A stretch of DNA of 64,000 nt from Promethearchaeota archaeon (lineage in GTDB: Archaea > Asgardarchaeota > Lokiarchaeia > Sigyniarchaeales > SOKP01): NCBI GenBank assembly GCA_016839555.1, contig JAEOUA010000010.1:248001-312000 (forward strand). Direction: 5' to 3'. Numbering within the stretch: the stretch's first letter is position 1; every line of letters begins with the position of its first letter. Made by a program: the position numbers and the translations under genes. Below are positions 1 through 8,691 of this stretch, one piece after another. The notes beneath the pieces are model-generated. The model was not told the DNA's origin. It saw only the letters and a program-made list of their open reading frames with translations, and ran no database searches.

Positions 1-1
1 C

Positions 2-364
2 TCCGACGAATATTTTACATCTGATATAAATACCACAGTAATGCCCATTGCCTGGTATGAGCAAAGCGGAATAGTTCCAAAACATTTAGCGGATAGATTT
101 ACTCAGGAAGTGTATCCCGCACAAACAGCACAAATCGCGATAATTTCCGGTGGACTGGTATTAGGTGTGGTATTTTCCATAGCAGGTGGGTCTGGAACCT
201 TAAATAACGAATTTAAAAAGTCTATAATAAGGAAAAGGCTTGGCCCTAAGGGTAAAAAAGCAATGAAATCAAAATTAGGTTATAAAACTGAGGAGAGTAA
301 ATTAAAAAAGAAAAAACTAATCAATTCCTCCGAATCATTTGAGAAAAAACCCCATAAGAACTAA
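2..364 (+). CDS. C-terminal end of a membrane-anchored protein (5' truncated by window)
   Basis: The frame is open to the left edge of the window, so this is the tail of a longer gene; the ATG at 41 is probably internal. The visible part has a short extracellular-looking stretch, one hydrophobic segment (about residues 30-52 counted from that ATG, containing ISGGLVLGVVFSIAGG), then a strongly basic, Lys-rich cytoplasmic tail. This is the layout of a single-pass anchor at the C-terminus of an archaeal surface or secreted protein. Function cannot be assigned because the ectodomain is outside the window. Confidence 0.6.
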   Translation, partial: SDEYFTSDINTTVMPIAWYEQSGIVPKHLADRFTQEVYPAQTAQIAIISGGLVLGVVFSIAGGSGTLNNEFKKSIIRKRLGPKGKKAMKSKLGYKTEESKLKKKKLINSSESFEKKPHKN

Positions 365-521
365 AACGTCTTAAAAACTTATAAAAATTCATTTATTCCT
401 ATTTTTTTATTATATTTTTGTTAAGAGAAAATATTATTTTAAAATAAAACGTATACAATTAATTTTTATGAGAAACTAAAAAATAAACTTACGAATACTA
501 TATTATAAAATTAAATCGAGA

Positions 522-1052
522 TTAATCAATAATAATAGAAAGATCAAAATAAGAGTCTTTTTTATCTCCACCAATATGGTAATTCTCGATTTTGCACTCA
601 ATCTTTCGGTTTGTTTCTTTTTCTAATATTCCTTCAGTGAGACCGCATATAAAATGTAAGTGATAAATGTAGTTGTCATTTTCTTCCAAAAAAACGGAAT
701 TTCGGAAGCGATAAGTAGCCTTCTTACCTTTAGGATCTATCTTTAAAATCGAAATATCCACATCTGGTTGGAAGATGTCGTAAGTTGGATAAAATTCTTT
801 AAATATTTCCAGATGGATCTTAGTGAGTTGAGAGATTGGATGACTTTTTATATATTTTAATTGCTTGTAAATTTTTGGACTGAATGTGAATTTGATATCC
901 TGAACGTTTTCTTTTATTAATTCTTTAAAAAATTCTCCTTTTTCAGGAAAATTTTTTTTTAATCCTTTTAATAAGATTTTGTAATAAGATAAAACAAGGG
1001 AATTAGGGAGATAATTTTCTTCTGACGAGAAATAAAGCGAATATGCTCCCAC
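522..1052 (-). CDS. hypothetical regulator, C-terminal part; GTG start probably not the true start
   Basis: This 176-residue reading frame begins at the first usable start codon (GTG at 1052), but the coding signal continues upstream in the same frame into a winged-helix DNA-binding domain (see 1053-1328). The C-terminal half alternates strands and ends with a helix-plus-sheet segment (HLHFICGLTEGILEK, then a final strand). That is faintly like small-ligand-binding V4R/heme-NO-type sensor folds, but the resemblance is too weak for a family call. By inference it is a wHTH transcription regulator with a C-terminal sensor domain. It is convergent with nothing on its left and divergent from the radical SAM gene at 1403, which it could control. 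Confidence 0.55.
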   Translation of the reverse strand: MGAYSLYFSSEENYLPNSLVLSYYKILLKGLKKNFPEKGEFFKELIKENVQDIKFTFSPKIYKQLKYIKSHPISQLTKIHLEIFKEFYPTYDIFQPDVDISILKIDPKGKKATYRFRNSVFLEENDNYIYHLHFICGLTEGILEKETNRKIECKIENYHIGGDKKDSYFDLSIIID

Positions 1053-1328
1053 TTTCTTTTTATAGATTTTATTTTTTAATTTTAAGATACTAATATATTT
1101 TGATACCGTATTTCTTGAGTAACCTTTAATATCAGAAATGTCTGTGATAGTTACTCCACCAGGATTGTTTTTAATACATTGTAGTATTTCATATTCATAC
1201 TTTATACTGCTATCTTGCTCCGAAATTCTTAAACACCACGAGAAAATTCTTTCAAATAAGAGTAAAGATTTATCTCTTATATGTTTTTTTACATTAAATT
1301 TGAAATTAATTAGATCAAATAATAAGAT
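1053..1328 (-). other. in-frame wHTH extension of the 522-1052 gene without ATG/GTG/TTG start
   Basis: Reading the minus strand in the frame of the downstream gene, the frame is open from just after a TGA at 1329-1331. It encodes a clear winged helix: YEYEILQCIKNNPGGVTI, then TDISDIKGYSRNTVSKYISI, then LKLKNKIYKKKVGAYSLYF. The segment GYSRNTVSKYISIL has the form of a recognition helix. No ATG, GTG or TTG occurs in frame in this stretch. The real protein therefore starts at a rarer codon, or a start-containing segment was lost by frameshift or sequence error. Confidence 0.6.
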
Positions 1329-1402
1329 TCAATATTAATGATTTTAATGATAAAATAATAAAAAAAATTAATGATTTCTTTTGCTTTTTTTTTAAAAGAA
1401 AT

Positions 1403-2545
1403 ATGTCCAAAATTCACAGAATTCTCCGAGAAAAAACTTACCTCCTCTGCAAAGGACTTTATTTAAGCAATGAATTGATTATTTATTACAAAAAGCAAGG
1501 AATTAACCTTGATTTTGGAAGGAAGGGAGGCGCAGGACCATTGGGAGGAAGATATTTTTTATTAGATGATGAAAAAACCTTAGTTAATGTTGCCTTATGG
1601 GATAATAAAGAAAGAACGGAATTAACTTTAGGAGAAAAGAAAGATAAATTCTTTGAAGTAATTAATAGAAATAACGAGGATGTTTTTTGCCACTTGGATT
1701 TAATTGAAAATCCCGAATATTATTCCCCCAACTATAAAACTTCTGATGGTATAGAAATGAAAAAAATAGCCTTAGTCCACGGAGTCGATTGTCTTGCTAC
1801 AACTATTTACCAAAAATGTAAATACTGGGAATGTGGGGAAGCATGCAAGTTCTGTGGAATTGAACTTAGCCTTGCTTATGGTACCACCATTCTAGAAAAA
1901 AACGCTAAACAGATCTCAGAAGTTATTACCGTTGCTAAAAATGAAGGAAGATGCGCCCATATGACGATAACCAGTGGGACAGAAGCAAGTGAAGACAAAG
2001 GAGCCCTAAGATATATAAATGTTCTAAAGGGTGTGAAAAAAAAGCACCCAGATATTCCTCTTCATGTTCAGATTGAGCCTTTAGAAGATTTAACATATCT
2101 AGATAAATTAAAGGAAGCTGGTGCGGATACGATTGGAATTCATATCGAACTTTTAGATGATAAACTTCGAAAAAAAATTACTCCTGGCAAATATAAGATA
2201 CCTTATAACTGTTTTGTTAAGAGCTGGAAAAATGCTCTTGAGGTATTTGGAAAAAATCAAGTGGAATCCTTCATATTAACTGGTTATGGAGAACCTATTG
2301 AAAAATTTATGAGGGATTTAGAAGATGTTATTTCTATTGGCGTGATCCCTTTTATAACACCCGTGCGGGCAATTCCTCTTAAAGGATCCAAAACCCCTCC
2401 CACTAATCCAGAGAATTTATTAAAAATTTATTATCAAGCCGCGGAATTAATGAAGGAGTATGGAATTAACCCCCTTGAAAATAAAGCAGGATGCGTTAGA
2501 TGCGGCGGCTGTTCAGCCATCAGTGAGGCATTTAAAATTTTTTGA
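1403..2545 (+). CDS. radical SAM protein
   Basis: 380 residues. The radical SAM [4Fe-4S] motif CX3CX2C is seen as CGEACKFC (Cys144, Cys148, Cys151), with another Cys just before it (QKCKYWEC). The body has the expected (beta/alpha) barrel elements, e.g. TITSGTEAS and HVQIEPLEDL. Near the C-terminus a second Cys cluster, GCVRCGGCSA, could hold an auxiliary cluster or metal. The overall look, with GGAGPLGGRYFLL near the start, recalls the biotin-synthase-like 'MSMEG_0568' group, but the substrate is unknown. It stands alone, divergent from the wHTH gene on its left and about 140 bp before the mutase operon. It lacks the multi-cluster SPASM layout expected for a sulfatase-maturing enzyme. Confidence 0.75.
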   Translation: MSKIHRILREKTYLLCKGLYLSNELIIYYKKQGINLDFGRKGGAGPLGGRYFLLDDEKTLVNVALWDNKERTELTLGEKKDKFFEVINRNNEDVFCHLDLIENPEYYSPNYKTSDGIEMKKIALVHGVDCLATTIYQKCKYWECGEACKFCGIELSLAYGTTILEKNAKQISEVITVAKNEGRCAHMTITSGTEASEDKGALRYINVLKGVKKKHPDIPLHVQIEPLEDLTYLDKLKEAGADTIGIHIELLDDKLRKKITPGKYKIPYNCFVKSWKNALEVFGKNQVESFILTGYGEPIEKFMRDLEDVISIGVIPFITPVRAIPLKGSKTPPTNPENLLKIYYQAAELMKEYGINPLENKAGCVRCGGCSAISEAFKIF

Positions 2546-2688
2546 CGCTAGAATTTTTAATATACTTTATTTTCTACGATTAAAAAATTATACATAATTT
2601 ATACTGCTTAAAAAAGTTAAAAAAAGTTCCATTGTTATTTAAATTGATATCTTTAAATTTATTTTAAATTAAAGTTTATTTTTAGAAA

Positions 2689-4335
2689 ATGACGGAAATA
2701 AAAACTGCTAAGGATAAAGAAAAAGAATCAGAAGGAAAGGAGCGCCAAAAGCAAAGAACTTTTAGAAATTTATCAGATATCGAAATAAAACGCCTTTATA
2801 AACCAGAAGATGTTGCCGATTTGAATTATGAGCAAGATTTAGGAGAGCCGGGAAAATATCCTTATACCAGAGGCCCTTATAAAAATATGTATAGGGGCAG
2901 GTTGTGGACAATGCGACAATTTGCGGGTTTTGGAACAGCAGAACAAACTAATAAGCGATTTAAATTTTTAATTGAGCATGGTCAGACGGGTTTAAGTGTG
3001 GCATTTCATTTGCCAACTATCTATGGATATGAGTCTTGTGATGAAAAAGCGCTCGGGGAAGTTGGCAAAGAGGGCGTTGCTATTGATATTCTTAAAGATA
3101 TGGAAATATTATTTGACGGGATTGATTTATCTAAGATTTCTACATCAATGACGATTAATGCGCCAGCATCTATTTTATTAGCAATGTACATTGTAGTAGC
3201 TGAAAAACAAGGGGTTGCTCCAGAAGAATTGAGAGGAACAATCCAAAATGATATATTAAAAGAATATATTGCACAAAAATCTTGGATATTCCCTCCAGAA
3301 CCTTCTATGAGATTAATTATAGATACAATAGAATATTGTACCAAACATGTTCCACAATGGTACACAATTAGCATAAGCGGATATCATATTCGAGAAGCTG
3401 GTTCAACGGCTGTTCAAGAATTAGCTTTTACATTAGCTGACGGATTTGCATATGTGGAAGCTGCTCTGGAGAGAGGATTAGATGTTGACGATTTTGCTCA
3501 TAGATTATCTTTTTTCTTCAATGCACATAATAATTTTTTTGAAGAAATAGCAAAATATAGAGCAGCGAGAAGGATTTGGGCTAAAAGAATGAAAAATAAA
3601 TACGGAGCAAAAAAACCAGAATCGATGCGTCTCAGATTCCATACTCAAACTGCTGGAGTTTCATTAACTGCGCAAGATCCGGAAAGTAATATTGTACGTG
3701 TTGCATATCAAGGTTTAGCCGCAGTATTAGGCGGTACCCAATCTTTACATACAAATTCTTTTGATGAAGCTTTATGTTTACCGACCGAGAAAGCGGTGAG
3801 GATTGCATTAAGAACTCAACAAATTATAGCACATGAAACGGGAGTTGCTGATACCGTCGATCCATTGGCGGGCTCTTATTTTGTTGAATGGTTAACTAAT
3901 AAAATGGAAGAAGAAGCAAATAAATATTTTGAAAGAATTGAAGAATTAGGAGGCGTGATCCCCGCGATCAAGAAAAATTTCTTTCAAAAAGAAATCGCAA
4001 ATGCTTCATATAAATATCAAAAAGAAGTAGATAGAAAAGAAAGAATAATCGTAGGAGTTAATAAATTTAAACCAAAAACAGAAAAAGAATTAGAGATTCT
4101 CAAAATTGATGAAAAAGTAGCACTCGATCAAATCAAGAATCTAAATAAAGTAAAACAGAAGCGCAATAATAAAGCAACCAAGCAAGTTTTATCGGAACTT
4201 AAGGAAGCTGCTAAAGGAACCGAAAATTTAATGCCGTATATCATTTCTGCTGTGCGAGAATATGCATCTGTGGGAGAGATTATAGGAACACTCAAAGAAG
4301 TTTTTGGAACTTATAGAGAGGATTCAATATTTTAA
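2689..4335 (+). CDS. icmA: B12-dependent acyl-CoA mutase large subunit, isobutyryl-CoA mutase-like
   Basis: 548 residues, the length of a stand-alone substrate-binding mutase subunit. Family motifs are clear: TRGPYKNMY, WTMRQFAGFG, SGYHIREAG (catalytic-type His233), FHTQTAGVSLTAQDP, GGTQSLHTNSFDEAL. Two specificity positions matter. The Tyr of the methylmalonyl-CoA mutase RQYAGF motif (Tyr89) is Phe78 here, and the Arg that binds the substrate carboxylate (Arg207) is Gln196 (EYIAQKSW). Both changes are those known for isobutyryl-CoA mutase IcmA. So isobutyryl-CoA/n-butyryl-CoA interconversion is more likely than methylmalonyl-CoA/succinyl-CoA. The FDLPT motif reads FHLPT (His107), a further oddity. 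It is first gene of an operon with the B12 subunit (12 bp downstream) and a MeaB-type GTPase. Automatic annotation would probably say methylmalonyl-CoA mutase. Confidence 0.88.
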   Translation: MTEIKTAKDKEKESEGKERQKQRTFRNLSDIEIKRLYKPEDVADLNYEQDLGEPGKYPYTRGPYKNMYRGRLWTMRQFAGFGTAEQTNKRFKFLIEHGQTGLSVAFHLPTIYGYESCDEKALGEVGKEGVAIDILKDMEILFDGIDLSKISTSMTINAPASILLAMYIVVAEKQGVAPEELRGTIQNDILKEYIAQKSWIFPPEPSMRLIIDTIEYCTKHVPQWYTISISGYHIREAGSTAVQELAFTLADGFAYVEAALERGLDVDDFAHRLSFFFNAHNNFFEEIAKYRAARRIWAKRMKNKYGAKKPESMRLRFHTQTAGVSLTAQDPESNIVRVAYQGLAAVLGGTQSLHTNSFDEALCLPTEKAVRIALRTQQIIAHETGVADTVDPLAGSYFVEWLTNKMEEEANKYFERIEELGGVIPAIKKNFFQKEIANASYKYQKEVDRKERIIVGVNKFKPKTEKELEILKIDEKVALDQIKNLNKVKQKRNNKATKQVLSELKEAAKGTENLMPYIISAVREYASVGEIIGTLKEVFGTYREDSIF

Positions 4336-4347
4336 TAGGTGGATAAG

Positions 4348-4749
4348 ATGGAAAATAAAAGGAAGATAAAAGTCTTAGTAACTAAACCTGGGCTTAATGG
4401 ACATGATCGGGGGGCGAAAGTTGTAGCTCGGGGTCTTAGAGATGCTGGGATGGAAGTAATATATACTGGGCTTCATCAAACACCGAAAGATATAGTAAAT
4501 ACCATCATTCAAGAAGATCCTGATGCTGTGTTATTGAGTATCTTAAGCGGGGCTCATAACGCCTTATGTCCAAAAATTATGGAATTGTTAAAAGAGCAAA
4601 ATATAGATGATGTATTAGTGGCCGTTGGGGGTATTATTCCCGAAGAAGACAAAGAAAGTTTACAAAAAATTGGATTGAAAGGTTTTTATGGACCTGGTAC
4701 AGAAATTAAGACAATTGTTGAATTTGTAAGAAAAAATCTAAAGCGATAA
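4348..4749 (+). CDS. icmB: acyl-CoA mutase small (B12-binding) subunit
   Basis: About 133 residues, a stand-alone cobalamin-binding domain. It shows the DXHXXG-type loop as GLNGHDRGAKVV (His ligates cobalt), then SILSGAH and VAVGGIIP, the usual contacts to the nucleotide tail. A GTG at 4339 is in frame, but AGGTGGA at 4336-4342 lies at good Shine-Dalgarno spacing from the ATG at 4348, so the start is placed there. It sits 12 bp after the large subunit and 13 bp before the MeaB-type GTPase, so the three are surely co-transcribed. With the large subunit it forms the heteromeric mutase; its size fits the small subunit of isobutyryl-CoA mutase. Confidence 0.9.
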   Translation: MENKRKIKVLVTKPGLNGHDRGAKVVARGLRDAGMEVIYTGLHQTPKDIVNTIIQEDPDAVLLSILSGAHNALCPKIMELLKEQNIDDVLVAVGGIIPEEDKESLQKIGLKGFYGPGTEIKTIVEFVRKNLKR

Positions 4750-4762
4750 TTAAGATCTTATA

Positions 4763-5755
4763 ATGAAGAATCAATATAATGACTTAATACCCAGATTATT
4801 ACAAGGAGAGACCAGAGCTGCTGCCCGGCTAATTAGTTTAGCAGAAAATGATATTAAAGCTGCGGAATCCATCATAAAAGCTATTTATAAATACACTGGA
4901 AACGCATATATTCTAGGTATTACTGGAGCACCAGGGTCAGGAAAAAGCACCTTTATTTCCACTTTAATTGATAAATTAACAGGTAAAGAAAATAAAATAG
5001 GGATAATTTGTGTAGATCCTTCCAGTCCTTTAACTGGAGGTGCGTTATTGGGAGATCGAATTCGAATGAAGCAACATTTTTCCTCAGATAATGTTTTTAT
5101 AAGAAGCATGGCTAATCGAGGGCAATTAGGTGGGCTTTCTCGAGCAACTGAAGATGTTATTAAAATATTGGATGCGTATGGTTGCAATATAATTATCGTT
5201 GAGACTGTGGGAGTTGGTCAATCAGAAGTAGATATTTTTAAATCTGCTCATACTGTTTTAGTTTTATTAGTACCTGGGCTTGGTGATGATATCCAGACTA
5301 TCAAAGCTGGCATTATGGAAATTACAGATATCTTTGTAGTAAATAAGATGGATTTGCCGGGAGCAGACAAAAAAATTGCTGAAATTATTCAGATGTTGGA
5401 ATTGAACATGAATTATAAATATAATTCAGAGGATATAAATGAAAATTTTTCGAAAACTACACAATGGACTCCTGAAATCATAAAAACTAATTCTATTACT
5501 GGAGAAAATTTTAATAAATTATTAGATAAAATTGAGAAGCATAGAAAATTTTTAAACAATAACAATGTGCTTGAGAGCTATCTAAAAGGTCGGATTAAAA
5601 ATGAGACATTGCAGATATTAAAATATAAATTAACTAAAAAAATAGAAAATATATTTAAAGAAAATGAATCAATAGAAAAACTAGTTAATCAACTAATGGA
5701 AAAACAGATTAGTCCTTATGAAATGGCCAATTTGATAATTTTAAAATTCTTTTAA
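4763..5755 (+). CDS. meaB: MeaB/ArgK-type G-protein chaperone of the B12 mutase
   Basis: 330 residues, normal for the family. Walker A is GAPGSGKST, followed by VDPSSPLTGGALLGDRIRM and ETVGVGQSEVD, both diagnostic for MeaB/ArgK, and NKMD as base-recognition motif. Proteins of this family gate delivery of adenosylcobalamin to acyl-CoA mutases and eject damaged cofactor, using GTP hydrolysis. Last gene of the mutase operon; the AT-rich stretch after it (5756-5903) holds no gene. A fused IcmF form exists in some bacteria; here the parts are separate. Confidence 0.9.
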   Translation: MKNQYNDLIPRLLQGETRAAARLISLAENDIKAAESIIKAIYKYTGNAYILGITGAPGSGKSTFISTLIDKLTGKENKIGIICVDPSSPLTGGALLGDRIRMKQHFSSDNVFIRSMANRGQLGGLSRATEDVIKILDAYGCNIIIVETVGVGQSEVDIFKSAHTVLVLLVPGLGDDIQTIKAGIMEITDIFVVNKMDLPGADKKIAEIIQMLELNMNYKYNSEDINENFSKTTQWTPEIIKTNSITGENFNKLLDKIEKHRKFLNNNNVLESYLKGRIKNETLQILKYKLTKKIENIFKENESIEKLVNQLMEKQISPYEMANLIILKFF

Positions 5756-5903
5756 TGATCTTAAAAATAATAATATATAATTATCCAAATTAGGTAGATT
5801 TTAATCATTATAATTCATTTTTAACAATATCAATAAATTTTTAATTTGTAATAGATTAAAAAATTATAAATTAAAATATAGAATAATAAAAACTTAATAA
5901 AAA

Positions 5904-6497
5904 ATGAGCAATATCATATTCTTTTATTATTTCAATCAATATTTAACCCAAGAGTCATTTCCTAAGGAGGGTTATACAATTTTTATTATTCCTGATTTTG
6001 TTATATTAGGATTTCTTGTTGTTTTTACGTATCTTTATTTTAAGAAATTTAATAAGGGTGGGGAATATAAAAAAATATTAAATTTAATTTTAGCATATGT
6101 ATTTTTTGTCATTGCTTATATAATACAATCTATTGTAAATTTTTTCATTCTTTTTGATTTTACTCAAAATACAATTTATATATTTATTGAATATCAGTTT
6201 TTAGCGCTAGTAATTCTCGGTTGTATTCCGCTCGCGCTTTTTTATAATGATTTTGAATCAGACTCTATTGAACAATTTAATTTTATATTAATTATAGGAA
6301 TAATATTAATATTTTGGATGACCGTTTCGGCTTTTTTTGCACCTCAAGCTAAATGGATAATGTATATTGCATTCATTATTACGAGCTTTTTTAATAGCGC
6401 ACTTATTAATTACTACATAGAAGAGCCAGAAAAATATCAAGAAAAGATTTCGCCTCCTAAAAAAACTGATCTATCTGAACAAAAGACAGTTCCTTAA
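5904..6497 (+). CDS. hypothetical polytopic membrane protein
   Basis: 197 residues with about five hydrophobic segments (for example IIPDFVILGFLVVFTYLYF, LNLILAYVFFVIAYIIQSIV and FILIIGIILIFWMTV). It ends in a soluble Pro/Lys tail. No catalytic or transport motif is recognised. It lies 3 bp upstream of the Rossmann-fold gene at 6501, so the two are likely co-transcribed. Confidence 0.6.
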   Translation: MSNIIFFYYFNQYLTQESFPKEGYTIFIIPDFVILGFLVVFTYLYFKKFNKGGEYKKILNLILAYVFFVIAYIIQSIVNFFILFDFTQNTIYIFIEYQFLALVILGCIPLALFYNDFESDSIEQFNFILIIGIILIFWMTVSAFFAPQAKWIMYIAFIITSFFNSALINYYIEEPEKYQEKISPPKKTDLSEQKTVP

Positions 6498-6500
6498 AAA

Positions 6501-7277
6501 GTGCGAAAAACTAATCTTTTAGTAGTTGGTGGGGGAAAATTTGGGTTAAGAGCAATAAAATTTGCAAAAAAAAGAAGTTATAATACAATCCTAATCGATA
6601 AAAATCCCAATTGCCTTGCGGGTAATTTTATTGAAACAAAGTTTAGAGAATTTTATGCTCTGTTAGATTATTTTAATAAACATCAAAACAGAGAAATTGT
6701 TTTTTTTGAAAGCGATATATCCATTATTAATAAAATTTTATATGAAATTGAATTTTCCTGGATTATACCAGTTGTGCCAATCCATTTAATAGCTTTAATC
6801 GTTAAAAATTTTATGATATCAAATAATATTCAATTGCTTCTAGATAATATAACTAGTAAAGTTTACTCAGAAAAAATCAAACCTGATATATTATTAACCT
6901 CTCCCGTTCAAGAAGGAATCTTATATTTATCTTATGCTAAAGAAGATGAAGTATGTCCTGAAGATTGCCCAGGTCCACCAGACTATTGTCCCTCTTTCAA
7001 AAGAGAAAAGCCCATTACCATCACTGAATATTTGAAAAAAGTCTTTGATATTTCTGACAGTTTTAATTTACTGAAAAATAAGAAAAAATTAATTATTTTA
7101 TTGCATAGCTATCAGTTGATGCCCGGATTAGGAGGACTCAAAGGACAAGAGATTTATTCTATTTATAATCAACTCGAAAATAATCTCATTTTTTTAAAAA
7201 ACAATCAATTTAATTTAATCGTAGCAACTACCTGTAACTGCCATGGAGTTATTAATTTCTATAAATCTAGAAAATAA
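6501..7277 (+). CDS. Rossmann-fold protein with a Cys cluster, unknown function
   Basis: 258 residues beginning at GTG, directly after the membrane protein stop. The N-terminus is a dinucleotide-binding motif (LLVVGGGKFGLRAIKFA, then an acidic-start strand ILIDKN), as in TrkA-N or saccharopine-dehydrogenase-like proteins. In the middle is a compact cysteine motif CPEDCPGPPDYCPSF that could hold a metal or Fe-S cluster. A second Cys pair (TTCNCHG) lies near the C-terminus. The combination suggests a redox or metal-linked nucleotide-binding protein, but no named family is recognised with confidence. Confidence 0.6.
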   Translation: MRKTNLLVVGGGKFGLRAIKFAKKRSYNTILIDKNPNCLAGNFIETKFREFYALLDYFNKHQNREIVFFESDISIINKILYEIEFSWIIPVVPIHLIALIVKNFMISNNIQLLLDNITSKVYSEKIKPDILLTSPVQEGILYLSYAKEDEVCPEDCPGPPDYCPSFKREKPITITEYLKKVFDISDSFNLLKNKKKLIILLHSYQLMPGLGGLKGQEIYSIYNQLENNLIFLKNNQFNLIVATTCNCHGVINFYKSRK

Positions 7278-7297
7278 AGACCATTAAAAAAACTAAA

Positions 7298-7552
7298 TTA
7301 TTTTTGTTTTCTGGGATCGATCCATTCAGAATATACTTCCGTTATTACCGAATTTCCAGATTTTTGGCATTCAAGACATTTTTCATCTTCTAGTTCCTTA
7401 AATGTAAAGTCTCCCTTTTTAAATTCACGTGTATATTTTTTTTGACAGTTTCTACATTTAATAACGCTATAAACCTTCTGAATAAATCGGTCTTTTCTAT
7501 CTAAGATGTCTCCTATCGCTGGAAGTGGTGGAAGCTCGGGCTCTTCACTCAA
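7298..7552 (-). CDS. small zinc-ribbon protein
   Basis: 84 residues, TTG start at 7552 (MSEEPELPPLPAIGDI). It contains two CXXC pairs, CRNC and CLEC, spaced about 25 residues apart, which should form one zinc ribbon. The ends are charged and low in hydrophobicity. Such proteins are common in Asgard genomes and may bind nucleic acid or act as adaptors; no partner is evident. It is convergent with the 6501 gene and divergent from the MtrH-family gene at 7715. Confidence 0.6.
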   Translation of the reverse strand: MSEEPELPPLPAIGDILDRKDRFIQKVYSVIKCRNCQKKYTREFKKGDFTFKELEDEKCLECQKSGNSVITEVYSEWIDPRKQK

Positions 7553-7714
7553 AATTTATTCCCTACTATATTAATTACTTTTAATAGAATAAATGAAAAG
7601 AATTCTAATAATTTTTTGGTTAATTTTTTTTATACTTTAAATAAAAATATTTAATTTCCAAAATTAAAAACTCTATTATTTATTTCAAAGATTGAATTAT
7701 ATGGAATATTAAAT

Positions 7715-8602
7715 ATGTTTGAATTTAAAAAAGAACAGCAAATAGCGAGAATTGATAATATTAAAATTGGGGGCCCTTCAGGAGAAAATCCAACTGTACT
7801 CATTGGCAGCATTTTTCATAAGGGAGATCAAATAGTATCGGACGAAAAATTAGGAATTTTTAACAAAAAGGAAGCTGAAAGGTTAATTTTCAAACAAAAA
7901 GAACTCTCTGACAAATCTGGAAACCCCTGTCTATTAGATCTAGCTGGAATTTACGAAAAAGCATGTAAAAAATATATTAATTTTATCACAAGCATAAACG
8001 ATGATCCATTTTTATTAAATGCTCCTTCGGCAGAACTTAGAATGAATTTGATTAATTATACGAAAGATATTGGCTTAAATGAAAAAATAATTTACACATC
8101 TCTAAATTATACTTGTACAGAAGAGGAAATCAATACTATTAAAAATTGTAAAATTAAATCTGCACTTCTTCAAGCCTTTAATCCACGAGATCCTAGAATT
8201 TCTGGAATGATCAAGCTGTTGAGGGGATCTCTTAAACACGAAGGTCTCATAGAAAAAGCAAACAGGGCTGATTTAAAAAATTTATTGCTTTTTACCAACG
8301 TATTAGATTTACCCTCTATAGGTGTAGCTTCAAGTGGTATTTATCAAATAAAAGAAAGATTTGGTTTACCAACAGGAACTGCTCCCGTAGGAATAATAAG
8401 CAAATGGTGTTTAAATACTGATGAATTCAGAGGAAATTTTAAGTTAGCATGCGAAGCAACAGGAATAACCTTAGCACAAGCAATGGGAGCAGATTTTATC
8501 ATTTATGGAGCTCTCAAAAAAGCAGAATATATTTTTCCTGCTGCAAAAATTATCGATGAGATGATCGCTTATAACTCAAGAATTACTTTTTATAATGTTT
8601 AG
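7715..8602 (+). CDS. MtrH-family methyltransferase
   Basis: 295 residues matching subunit H of tetrahydromethanopterin S-methyltransferase. IKIGGPSGENPTVLIGSIF, KELSDKSGNP and LPTGTAPVGIISKW are highly typical. In methanogens MtrH moves the methyl group between methyl-tetrahydromethanopterin and the corrinoid of MtrA. No other Mtr subunit is in the window, so this is more like the stand-alone MtrH homologs of non-methanogens that pass methyl groups between a pterin/folate carrier and a separate corrinoid protein. It is monocistronic, with a promoter-like AT-rich region before it. Confidence 0.85.
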   Translation: MFEFKKEQQIARIDNIKIGGPSGENPTVLIGSIFHKGDQIVSDEKLGIFNKKEAERLIFKQKELSDKSGNPCLLDLAGIYEKACKKYINFITSINDDPFLLNAPSAELRMNLINYTKDIGLNEKIIYTSLNYTCTEEEINTIKNCKIKSALLQAFNPRDPRISGMIKLLRGSLKHEGLIEKANRADLKNLLLFTNVLDLPSIGVASSGIYQIKERFGLPTGTAPVGIISKWCLNTDEFRGNFKLACEATGITLAQAMGADFIIYGALKKAEYIFPAAKIIDEMIAYNSRITFYNV

Positions 8603-8691
8603 TCTATAATAATAATGAAAATAATAAAAATATCAAATAATTTAGAGGAAAAATAAGGATATTATTTTCTAAATAATTAATTGATAAGAAA

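Noticed and set aside
2689..4335. Straight annotation as methylmalonyl-CoA mutase
   Set aside because: Both carboxylate-contacting residues are replaced in the isobutyryl-CoA mutase way, and no epimerase gene is present.
7715..8602. Evidence for methanogenesis from the MtrH homolog
   Set aside because: No other Mtr subunit, Mcr or corrinoid Mtr protein is present; stand-alone MtrH homologs are known in non-methanogens.
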